Source of the DNA: Candidatus Pacearchaeota archaeon
GTDB lineage: Archaea > Nanobdellota > Nanobdellia > Pacearchaeales > GW2011-AR1
Direction: 5' to 3'
Assembly: GCA_014728565.1 (NCBI GenBank)
Contig: WJLK01000135.1
Location: forward strand, 1-9,740
Length of the DNA stretch: 9,740 bases
The position numbers and the translations under genes are program-made. Below are positions 4,694 through 9,740 of this stretch, one piece after another. Position 1 is the first letter of the stretch, and each line of letters begins with the position of its first letter. The notes beneath the pieces were generated by a model. That model searched no databases. It was not told the origin of the DNA and was given only the letters and a program-made list of their open reading frames with translations.

Positions 4694-5556
4694 CTAGGAT
4701 AGTAAATCTCATTAACATTCTCTCCAGTCCTCTTTTGTTTTTTAGAAGAAATACCTCTTATTTTAGAGTCATACTCTTTTGAGTATTCCAAAAACCTTAA
4801 AAATTTCATCCTATGCTTTGGATTTATAAAGCCTATTTTTTCTTCAAATAACAAAACATTACTCAGGCCATTAAATTGGAATCTAAATTGTTGTTGAACA
4901 ACTCTCCACTTAACCTTATTAAAATTTCTCTTAGCTTCGTAAAAATAACCATTCATTCCAATTCCAATTAAATAATCTGTAATCTGTCTAATTAAAATTG
5001 GAGATATTCCATTGCCTTCTATTCTAGGATAGTACTTGTTCGGATTCTTAGTTAAAACCAAGCTTCCATCAGTAGCCATAAAACCCTGAGTAACATATCT
5101 TAACAGATCTTTATCATAAATGTCTTTTGGAACAAAAAGAGAGGCACCTTTCTTTCCAATAAGGAAGCCTAATAGGCTAAGCTTGTTAAAAAGCCCTTTA
5201 TCAAAAAAAGGAATATCAATAATGTTCTGATCTATCCTTTCCTTGATTTTAACAGAATTCTTAATTAAAGATTTTAACAGAGGGATTAAAACTTTTTCAA
5301 AGAAAGGCTTATCATCAATTTTATTTCCTGTAATTAAAATAACTCTTGTTTTATTTTTTCTATTTTTACAAGGATAACAAGAAAGACAGCCATCACCTAA
5401 AAGAATCCCAAATAGAAGTGCAAATCTTTCTTCCTCTTTCAAAGAATCAACATTAAATTTGAATTTATCATACTCCTTAATCGAGAATAAAAACAACTGG
5501 AATTTAAATATTTTGCTCTCTCCTAAAGTCCTGGGTTCAACTCCCGGTGCAGCCAT
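4675..5556 (-). CDS. LAGLIDADG homing endonuclease, antisense to two tRNA sequences
   Basis: This 293-residue single-chain LAGLIDADG endonuclease would cut a long specific DNA site to spread its host element. Two motifs are present: FGILLGDGC (residues 49-57, Asp55) and QGFMATDGS (157-165, Asp163). Both keep the catalytic acid, and they are about 108 residues apart, as in monomeric two-repeat enzymes. The frame is intact, so the protein may be active. The first ATG (5556-5554) lies inside a tRNA 3' half on the other strand, so residues 1-12 are the antisense of that tRNA. The conserved domain starts only near residue 40, but no other ATG exists before it; TTG codons are the only inner alternatives. 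A TTTAAA at 5582-5587 is spaced for a leaderless start at this ATG. The last six codons run antisense into the intact CAT tRNA. Confidence 0.9.
   Translation of the reverse strand: MAAPGVEPRTLGESKIFKFQLFLFSIKEYDKFKFNVDSLKEEERFALLFGILLGDGCLSCYPCKNRKNKTRVILITGNKIDDKPFFEKVLIPLLKSLIKNSVKIKERIDQNIIDIPFFDKGLFNKLSLLGFLIGKKGASLFVPKDIYDKDLLRYVTQGFMATDGSLVLTKNPNKYYPRIEGNGISPILIRQITDYLIGIGMNGYFYEAKRNFNKVKWRVVQQQFRFQFNGLSNVLLFEEKIGFINPKHRMKFLRFLEYSKEYDSKIRGISSKKQKRTGENVNEIYYPSGSGGN
4695..5525. repeat. Complementary ends of the endonuclease segment
   Basis: TAGGATAG (4695-4702), directly after the intact tRNA, and CTCTCCTA (5518-5525), at the start of the tRNA 3' half, are complementary at seven of eight positions (mismatch 4700/5520). 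The TCCTA part is exactly the predicted 3' strand of the half tRNA's anticodon stem, so TAGGA would be its partner strand. They could bring the segment ends together in RNA, or be chance. Confidence 0.3.
5520..5555 (+). tRNA. Orphan 3' half of a tRNA
   Basis: The sequence from 5520 reads as the 3' part of a tRNA from position 38 to 73. It has C38, anticodon-stem strand TCCTA (5521-5525), variable loop AAGTC (5526-5530), T stem CTGGG/CCCGG (5531-5535, 5543-5547) around the standard T loop TTCAACT, acceptor strand TGCAGCC (5548-5554) and A73. Upstream of 5520 the match fails: the base at position 33 would be G rather than T. Position 37/38 is the canonical archaeal intron or split position. The needed partner, GGCTGCA followed by a D arm and a TAGGA stem strand, is not found on the plus strand nearby nor elsewhere in the window in tRNA context. 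It may be a split tRNA 3' half, a 3' exon, or an attachment remnant. The amino acid cannot be assigned. Confidence 0.7.
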
Positions 5557-5561
5557 AAATA

Positions 5562-5568
5562 TTATAAA
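5562..5568 (+). promoter_or_regulatory. Box A promoter of the 5590 gene
   Basis: TTATAAA lies 22-28 bases before the ATG at 5590, so a leaderless transcript is expected. It begins only six bases after the tRNA half ends. On the other strand TTTAAA at 5582-5587 is placed to drive the endonuclease gene, so the two genes share a compact divergent promoter region. Confidence 0.5.
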
Positions 5569-5589
5569 CCTGACAAGATTATTTAAAAT

Positions 5590-5958
5590 ATGAAAAAAAA
5601 GAAAAAAAAGGTGTTAAAAATAATTCTAAATGTTTTACTAATTTTAATAATAATAGCAAGTTCTTTTACTGCTATCTCTTTTATTATCTTTAACTCTACT
5701 CTAACACAAATGTTTCCTCATGTCCCTTCACTAATTTTTTTTATATATGGATTACTAGCAATAGGAAATATAGTAGCAGCTATTGCTCTTATTAAATTCA
5801 AAAAATGGGGTTTCTGGTTATTTCTTGGAATATCAGTAATAAAGATTATTCTAGACCTCTTAGGCAGAGTAAGAATTCTGTTAGCACTATCAGGATTAAT
5901 CCTGCTTTTAATTATCTATCTTCTTATCAGGCCTTTCTGGAAAGAGATGAAATACTAA
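5590..5958 (+). CDS. Small four-helix membrane protein with KKWG motif
   Basis: A 122-residue integral membrane protein of unknown function. After a very basic start (eight Lys in the first eleven residues) four hydrophobic helices follow at roughly 12-33, 45-68, 73-91 and 95-113. A short polar loop, F-K-K-W-G-F, precedes the third helix. The product at 6570-6887 has the same layout and the same K-K-W-G placed before its third helix, so the two look like distant paralogs flanking AMMECR1. The gene ends four bases before the convergent AMMECR1 gene. No catalytic or transport motif is visible. Confidence 0.75.
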   Translation: MKKKKKKVLKIILNVLLILIIIASSFTAISFIIFNSTLTQMFPHVPSLIFFIYGLLAIGNIVAAIALIKFKKWGFWLFLGISVIKIILDLLGRVRILLALSGLILLLIIYLLIRPFWKEMKY

Positions 5959-5962
5959 AAAA

Positions 5963-6490
5963 TTACTCCTTTACTTTATCAACTCTATAAAACAAAATCT
6001 CAGATGTCTTCCAGTCATCTCTGAATAAACCAGCTTTTAAAGCCAGCTCCTCTAAAAATAACTCTTTATCTGGAATCTGCTCCCAAACCTGAGGTAAAAA
6101 AGTAGATGATAAACTCTGTTTTTTTAAAATAATTCCCATCTTATTATCAATTTTTTCAAGCAGATCCTCACTGTCCTTATAATCTAATTTTTCAGGCTTA
6201 CTTAAGACACTTATCTCAATTTTAATATATTCAAGTTCCTCTTTTTCTAATTCAGGAAATCTCGGGTCATTAAATCCTGCATTAACAGCATTATCAATCA
6301 CATCCTGCCAGAGAGGCTGATGAGCCTGCAAACTTCCAATACAACCTCTTAAATCACCTCTTTCAGTAAGAGTTACAAAACAGGCTCTTTTTTCAGAATA
6401 CTTGTTTTTTAAATCATCATCAACTTTAATCTCCTTTCCATTTAAATAACAGTTAATAGCCTCTCTTGCTAATACCAAAAGTTCTTTCAT
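5963..6490 (-). CDS. AMMECR1 domain protein
   Basis: A stand-alone AMMECR1 protein of 175 residues, full length for the family. It belongs to the AmmeMemoRadiSam set (AMMECR1, Memo, radical SAM), which is linked by comparative genomics to modification of an unknown substrate. The family signatures are clear: RGDLRGCIGSL (residues 44-54, with the invariant Cys50), F-N-D-P-R-F-P-E-L (73-81) and TFLPQVWEQIPDKELFLEEL (130-149), followed by K-A-G-L. No Memo domain is fused and no Memo gene lies in the window, but the radical SAM partner is at 7438-8295 on the same strand. An ATATATAA element at 6511-6518 gives box A at the right distance for a leaderless start at 6490. Confidence 0.95.
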   Translation of the reverse strand: MKELLVLAREAINCYLNGKEIKVDDDLKNKYSEKRACFVTLTERGDLRGCIGSLQAHQPLWQDVIDNAVNAGFNDPRFPELEKEELEYIKIEISVLSKPEKLDYKDSEDLLEKIDNKMGIILKKQSLSSTFLPQVWEQIPDKELFLEELALKAGLFRDDWKTSEILFYRVDKVKE

Positions 6491-6510
6491 AAATTAAAAA
6501 ACAAAAACTA

Positions 6511-6518
6511 ATATATAA
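6511..6518 (-). promoter_or_regulatory. Box A promoter of the AMMECR1 gene
   Basis: On the minus strand the sequence reads TTATATAT, 21-28 bases before the AMMECR1 ATG at 6490. The position fits a leaderless transcript. The divergent gene at 6570 has its own TTTTTATA at 6541-6548. Confidence 0.5.
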
Positions 6519-6540
6519 GATTATTGAATATCCAAAAACA

Positions 6541-6548
6541 TTTTTATA
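6541..6548 (+). promoter_or_regulatory. Box A promoter of the 6570 gene
   Basis: TTTTTATA lies 22-29 bases before ATG 6570, the spacing seen for the other leaderless genes of the window. Confidence 0.45.
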
Positions 6549-6569
6549 CTCTTATTTATTTTATAAAAC

Positions 6570-6887
6570 ATGAAAAAGAAGCTAGGAGTAACAACAATAA
6601 TCTTAATAATACTGCTTTCAATAAGAATAATAGGACAGCTAGTTATTGCAGCTTTAAATTGGAATATGCCTGTTCTCTTAATCTCCTATCTTATTTTCTC
6701 AATTGCCTACATAGTTTCTCTGATTGGAATTATATTAAACAAAAAATGGGGACCAATTATTGCAATAGTCATTGCAATAATTGATATACTTGCATCCTTA
6801 TTAGTAGGAGGATTAACTGCATTAGGTGCTGGAATCTATGATCTAATTATACTTTTCCTTGCTTTTATAGAATTTAAAAGATTATAA
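6570..6887 (+). CDS. Small four-helix membrane protein with KKWG motif (paralog)
   Basis: A 105-residue membrane protein of unknown function. It has four hydrophobic helices at about 5-27, 31-54, 60-78 and 82-100, with short loops. N-K-K-W-G-P before the third helix matches F-K-K-W-G-F in the protein at 5590-5958. Overall size and helix spacing also agree, which suggests a shared small-membrane-protein family. It is divergent from AMMECR1, with box A at -29/-22. Its stop overlaps the convergent YkgJ-like gene by six bases (6882-6887). Confidence 0.75.
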   Translation: MKKKLGVTTIILIILLSIRIIGQLVIAALNWNMPVLLISYLIFSIAYIVSLIGIILNKKWGPIIAIVIAIIDILASLLVGGLTALGAGIYDLIILFLAFIEFKRL

Positions 6888-7394
6888 AGAATCTCCTAAA
6901 ACAAAACTTTCAAAATATTCTAAAGAAGATTTTTTATAGAATCCATCATGAGCATAAATCACAACAACAGGAATCTCTACTTCTAGACAAGCTAGATCAT
7001 CTGCCATTAACTCCCAGTTTTTTTGAACACTAGAACATCTATAATCAACAATTAATTTTCTCAAATCTCCGTACTGAATATAGACAGGAAAATTAATACA
7101 TTCTTCCAGTCCTAGCTCTCTCTTCCTAGAATGAACTCTGCATAGACCTCTCCAGTCCAACATAAGGCATTTTCCAGCAACAAAAGCATATCTTCCCTGA
7201 ACTTCTAAAAGAAATCCCTGAGAAACCAGTTCTTTAGGTTTATATCCTAGTTGTTCTAACTGATTCCTGCTAAACATAGGATAAATCCCTTGATTTAAAC
7301 TTCCACAACAAAACTTATCAGAACAGTCATTACAATCTATTAACTGTCTAAGACCTTCAACTTCCTGTTCTAAATCTTCTAATGTTACTAACAT
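6882..7394 (-). CDS. YkgJ-like cysteine-cluster protein
   Basis: A 170-residue soluble protein of the YkgJ (CxxCxxxCC) type, thought to bind zinc or an iron-sulfur centre. From ATG 7394 the cysteines are C21, C24, C29, C30, then C76 and C85 in G-K-C-L-M-L-D-W-R-G-L-C-R-V-H, C99 in L-E-E-C-I-N-F-P, and C120 and C136. This is the family order C-x2-C-x4-C-C ... C-x8-C ... R-x7-C-x-x-F/Y-P. A TTG at 7406 would add four residues. I chose the ATG because a TTTAAA element about 25 bases upstream fits a leaderless start there. It sits between AMMECR1 and the radical SAM gene on the same strand, 43 bases after amrS, so a role as a partner or metal-handling factor for that system is possible but only inferred. 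Confidence 0.85.
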   Translation of the reverse strand: MLVTLEDLEQEVEGLRQLIDCNDCSDKFCCGSLNQGIYPMFSRNQLEQLGYKPKELVSQGFLLEVQGRYAFVAGKCLMLDWRGLCRVHSRKRELGLEECINFPVYIQYGDLRKLIVDYRCSSVQKNWELMADDLACLEVEIPVVVIYAHDGFYKKSSLEYFESFVLGDSL

Positions 7395-7437
7395 ATGCAA
7401 GAACAAGAGTCTTAATTTAAAAAATTTCCTGTAAAAA

Positions 7438-8295
7438 TCATATATTTCCTAGATAAACATAATTCAGATATTTCTTTCCAATTTTTTCTGCCTCTTCCAG
7501 AGTCTCTTCAGGTGTTATCCTACTCTTAGTCATCTTATACATTGGAAAAAATCTAGAAATATGCCAAGGGATATTTTTATCTAAACTCACAAGAAATTTT
7601 GCAATAAATTCAAAATCCTCTTTTTTATCATTTAAACCAGGAATAACTAATGTGGTAATCTCAATATGAATTCCTGCTTCATAACATCTTTTTATTGTAT
7701 CAAGAACTGGCTTCTGATTACCTCCGCAATACTTATTATAAAATTTCTCATTTCCTTTTAAATCAATATTTACTGCATCAATATACCTGTAAATATAATT
7801 AAAAACCTCCTGACTCCAGTATCCATTTGTAACCATTATATTTTTCAGTCCTTTATCTTTAGCAATTCTAGCAACATCTCTAACAAATTCTATAAAAACA
7901 ACAGGTTCATTATAAGTATAAGAAATACTTCTGCAGCCAGCTCTTATAGCCTCCTCAACTATCCCTCTTGGAGTTACATCTCTTCCACCAATAAAACCTT
8001 GTTTAGAAGCCTGACTTATATCCCAGTTCTGGCAAAAATCACATCTGAAATTACAACCCACTGTTCCAATACTAAAACTCTTACTGCCTTTTAAAAAATG
8101 ATAAAGTGGTTTTTTCTCAATAGGATCAACATTACTACTAACAACTTTTCCATAAACCAATAAAATCAACTCTCCATTTACATTCTCCCTAACCTTACAT
8201 ATCCCTCTCCTACCCTCTGAAATCAGGCATTTGTGAGCACATGCCAGGCATCTTACTTTATCTTTTTCTTTGTAATAAAGTTCAGCAGGTTTCAT
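7438..8295 (-). CDS. amrS: AmmeMemoRadiSam radical SAM enzyme, lacking the usual C-terminal domain
   Basis: A radical SAM enzyme of the AmmeMemoRadiSam system. An N-terminal Cys/His patch (C16, C19, H21, C23, C33 in R-C-L-A-C-A-H-K-C and G-I-C-K-V-R) precedes the radical SAM core. VGCNFRCDFCQNWDIS (residues 79-94) gives C81, C85 and C88 for the 4Fe-4S cluster. SYTYNEPVVF, MVTNGYWS and NIDLKG follow as typical core segments. At 285 residues it ends at YVYLGNI. Most family members run about 40-50 residues further through a cysteine-rich zinc-ribbon-like end. The bases after the stop do not encode that region in any frame. The substrate is unknown. Its ATG follows the hydrolase stop after one base (TAA-A-ATG), so it is probably the last gene of the four-gene operon starting at 9616. 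Confidence 0.93.
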   Translation of the reverse strand: MKPAELYYKEKDKVRCLACAHKCLISEGRRGICKVRENVNGELILLVYGKVVSSNVDPIEKKPLYHFLKGSKSFSIGTVGCNFRCDFCQNWDISQASKQGFIGGRDVTPRGIVEEAIRAGCRSISYTYNEPVVFIEFVRDVARIAKDKGLKNIMVTNGYWSQEVFNYIYRYIDAVNIDLKGNEKFYNKYCGGNQKPVLDTIKRCYEAGIHIEITTLVIPGLNDKKEDFEFIAKFLVSLDKNIPWHISRFFPMYKMTKSRITPEETLEEAEKIGKKYLNYVYLGNI

Positions 8296-8296
8296 T

Positions 8297-9061
8297 TTAC
8301 TTACATTTACTTATAATAAAATCAGATAATAATTTAGTGCATTTTTCAAAATGCTCAGGATTTGTATATCTATGGTCTGCTCCCTTAACAATTTCTAACT
8401 TGCAATTCCTAATAATATCCGCTGTTTTTCTACTCTGCTCAACAGGCACTATTTCATCTCTGTCTCCATGCACTATAATAGTCGGAATTTTAATTTTTTT
8501 AGCAGCCTCATATCCATTGTTATTTTTAATATCTTCATAAAAACTATAATTTAGTTTTAAAGGAATTCCATCACTACTGTCATATGAAACATATCCTCTC
8601 TGTCTCCACTCCTCAATTCCTTTTTCCCCCTTTCTCAATAACTCAACTTTTTCATAATCTGATACCGGAGATTTTAAAGCAAGAACAAATAAATCATCAC
8701 TTTTTGAAGCTGTTATCAAACTAGTAATTCCTCCAAAACTGCTTCCAAACAAACCGATTTTTAAATATCCCTTATTTTTCAAGAATTCAATAGCTTTCTG
8801 AGCATCATCAACTGCTTCAGAAACAGTTGCATCCTCAAACTTACCCTCACTTTCTCCATGTCCATAAAAATCAAATCTAAAACTAGATATTTCATTTTCA
8901 TTAAGTTTCTCTTCCATAGAAGTGTAGGTAGGCCTATCCTTATTTGAACTATGTCCAATACACATCACAATGATAGGAACTTCCAAATTCCCTGTAGGAT
9001 TAGATAAAATTCCGCAAAGCTTATTTCCCTTACTATTCTTAAAATATAATTTCAATTTCAT
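8297..9061 (-). CDS. Alpha/beta hydrolase, serine peptidase/esterase-like
   Basis: A 254-residue cytoplasmic alpha/beta hydrolase of the S9/DLH-like type. Nucleophile elbow G-L-F-G-S-S-F-G-G puts Ser108 in place. F-R-F-D-F-Y-G-H-G-E-S (61-71) is the strand and oxyanion-side loop. H-G-D-R-D-E-I-V-P (198-206) supplies Asp202, and G-A-D-H-R-Y gives His230, so the triad is complete. The short helical insertion at about 135-185 is the usual lid. The substrate cannot be told; such enzymes hydrolyse esters, thioesters or peptides. Its ATG overlaps the stop of the DUF5615 gene (ATGA, 9058-9061) and its TAA is one base from the amrS start, so translation is probably coupled to both. Confidence 0.92.
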   Translation of the reverse strand: MKLKLYFKNSKGNKLCGILSNPTGNLEVPIIVMCIGHSSNKDRPTYTSMEEKLNENEISSFRFDFYGHGESEGKFEDATVSEAVDDAQKAIEFLKNKGYLKIGLFGSSFGGITSLITASKSDDLFVLALKSPVSDYEKVELLRKGEKGIEEWRQRGYVSYDSSDGIPLKLNYSFYEDIKNNNGYEAAKKIKIPTIIVHGDRDEIVPVEQSRKTADIIRNCKLEIVKGADHRYTNPEHFEKCTKLLSDFIISKCK

Positions 9062-9387
9062 TTTACTTCATATTTATCATCAGATAATTCAATGATTTTA
9101 TTGGAAAAATCATTTATTTCCTTGAAGATACTTGAAATTGCTAATTTTTGAGATTCAATATCTTCAGGAGATATTTTTAATATAATAATTCCAAAATTTT
9201 CATAACCTAAGGGAATATTTTTCAAAAAATCCAGGTCTCTAGTTATTAAAACTCTTTCCTCATCCATACATAACTTTAAAACAGAACCATTAGTTATACC
9301 TCTTGGACACAGTCTGACATCATATCCTAATTGTTTAATAAAATAAAAAAGACCTCTATGAACATTTTCATCTAATAAAAATTTCAT
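9058..9387 (-). CDS. DUF5615 PIN-like toxin/nuclease
   Basis: A 109-residue PIN-like protein of the DUF5615 type, the usual partner of DUF433 antitoxins, probably a metal-dependent RNase. The acidic active-site residues are present: D6-E7 in MKFLLDENV, and D51/D53 in L-I-T-R-D-L-D-F. Between them lies G-Y-D-V-R-L, and after them the strand FGIIILKI. The frame is open 14 codons further upstream to 9429, but ATG 9387 starts exactly at the conserved first strand and follows the DUF433 stop by one base (TAA-A-ATG), so I chose it. The upstream part is a shifted reading of the antitoxin gene. The stop overlaps the hydrolase start by four bases. Confidence 0.9.
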   Translation of the reverse strand: MKFLLDENVHRGLFYFIKQLGYDVRLCPRGITNGSVLKLCMDEERVLITRDLDFLKNIPLGYENFGIIILKISPEDIESQKLAISSIFKEINDFSNKIIELSDDKYEVK

Positions 9388-9388
9388 T

Positions 9389-9616
9389 TTATGTAGGTAT
9401 TCTGTTCTGTTTTGCAAGATTTGCAGCAAATTCTAAAGCTGCTTTTATATGAACCTTAGTCAGAGAGGGATATGCTCTAAGTATATCATCTGTAGAAGCT
9501 CCTTCCTTAAGCATCTCCAAAATAACAAATACAGTAATTCTCGTTCCCTTAAAAACAGGCTTACCATGACAGATTTCACTATCTGCAACAATATATTCAT
9601 TAATTTCAGCTTTCAT
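9389..9616 (-). CDS. DUF433 antitoxin
   Basis: A 75-residue DUF433 (VapB-like) protein. H-G-K-P-V-F-K-G-T-R-I-T-V (residues 17-29), E-M-L-K-E-G-A-S-T-D-D-I-L and A-Y-P-S-L-T-K-V-H-I-K-A-A-L are the family's signature helices, forming a small helix-turn-helix domain. It should neutralise the DUF5615 protein encoded next and repress their shared promoter, as known for related modules. It is the first gene of the operon and is preceded by a TTATATAA box placed for a leaderless start at 9616. Confidence 0.93.
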   Translation of the reverse strand: MKAEINEYIVADSEICHGKPVFKGTRITVFVILEMLKEGASTDDILRAYPSLTKVHIKAALEFAANLAKQNRIPT

Positions 9617-9636
9617 CTCAGAATTAAGAAAGATAA

Positions 9637-9644
9637 TTATATAA
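9637..9644 (-). promoter_or_regulatory. Box A promoter of the DUF433-DUF5615-hydrolase-amrS operon
   Basis: TTATATAA lies 21-28 bases before ATG 9616 on the minus strand. No other strong box is seen before the three downstream genes, which are separated by at most one base. This element probably drives all four. Confidence 0.5.
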
Positions 9645-9683
9645 GTTTTTCCAAATTTTTAGAACCTATTTTGGTTTTCATTT

Positions 9684-9740
9684 TCAATGCACAACAATAT
9701 CCTTTACTTTTAATTTATATTTTTTTTCAAGATTAGTAAC
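9684..9740 (-). CDS. Possible C-terminal end of a further minus-strand gene
   Basis: From the window edge the minus strand reads 18 codons (VTNLEKKYKLKVKDIVVH) to TGA at 9684-9686. The other two minus-strand frames hit stops soon (TAA), so this is the only frame that could belong to a gene entering from the right. The residue mix is protein-like, but the piece is too short to assign and could be chance. Confidence 0.35.
   Translation of the reverse strand, partial: VTNLEKKYKLKVKDIVVH

Noticed and set aside
5556..5590. Permuted tRNA with its 5' half downstream of the 3' half
   Set aside because: The bases after 5555 hold box A elements and no acceptor or D-arm sequence.
5805..5990. Second plus-strand frame at the end of the 5590 gene
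   Set aside because: It overlaps the membrane-protein gene in another frame and has no protein-like features.
6524..6784. Plus-strand frame overlapping the 6570 membrane protein
   Set aside because: It is an Asn-rich out-of-frame reading; the 6570 frame has a promoter and clear membrane helices.
7400..7437. Frameshifted remainder of the amrS C-terminus
   Set aside because: The bases after the stop are A/T-rich and encode no cysteine pairs in any frame, so this is not a simple frameshift.
7931..7937. GGCTGCA on the minus strand as a possible 5' end of the half tRNA
   Set aside because: It lies inside the amrS coding sequence and is not followed by a D arm or a TAGGA stem strand.
8241..8540. 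Plus-strand frame across the amrS/hydrolase junction
   Set aside because: It is antisense to two well-supported enzymes.
9449..9736. Plus-strand frame over the DUF433 gene
   Set aside because: It is antisense to DUF433 and its promoter, with no recognisable domain.
1..9740. CRISPR array, insertion sequence or integrase gene
   Set aside because: No regularly spaced repeats, transposase or integrase motifs are seen on either strand.

Overview
The window looks like chromosomal DNA of a small-genome archaeon of the DPANN group, most like Woesearchaeota/Pacearchaeota. That placement is an inference. The supporting genes are archaeal: a tRNA-splicing endonuclease EndA, ribosomal protein S17e, the chromatin protein Alba, an archaeal-type leucyl-tRNA synthetase N-terminus and AmmeMemoRadiSam proteins. 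The DNA is strongly AT-rich. Several genes carry an archaeal box A (TTTAAA/TTATATA-like) about 20-30 bases before the start codon and have no obvious Shine-Dalgarno site, which suggests leaderless mRNAs.

Layout. Bases 1-104 (-) hold the first 34 codons of leuS, divergent from endA (324-821, +). A plus-strand series follows: a small membrane-anchored FtsH-extracellular-like protein (874-1236), a CaCA-type cation exchanger (1298-2236), a winged-helix protein with a possible nuclease-like C-terminal domain (2271-3152), and the tight pair rps17e-alba (3222-3742). Bases 3743-4117 are mostly non-coding. They hold a 19-codon Leu-rich mini-ORF, a hairpin, a GC-richer foldable stretch and a doubtful small acidic ORF. 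A minus-strand single-pass membrane protein (4118-4540) ends there.

The most unusual region is 4620-5555. An intact tRNA with anticodon CAT (4620-4693, +) is followed by an antisense two-motif LAGLIDADG homing endonuclease gene (4675-5556, -). This gene begins inside the 3' half of a second tRNA (5520-5555, +). No matching 5' half (GGCTGCA plus D arm) is present anywhere in the window. It could be one half of a split tRNA, the 3' exon of a rearranged intron-bearing tRNA, or an attachment-site-like remnant. EndA, the enzyme that would process such a precursor, is encoded about 4 kb away.

From 5590 to 8295 lie two small four-helix membrane proteins sharing a KKWG motif, AMMECR1 (5963-6490, -), a YkgJ-like cysteine-cluster protein (6882-7394, -) and the AmmeMemoRadiSam radical SAM enzyme (7438-8295, -). 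The radical SAM enzyme lacks the C-terminal cysteine region usual in the family. It is the last gene of a compact minus-strand operon: DUF433 antitoxin, DUF5615 PIN-like toxin, alpha/beta hydrolase, amrS. These four are joined by 1-base gaps or a 4-base overlap. The right edge carries what may be the last 18 codons of another minus-strand gene.
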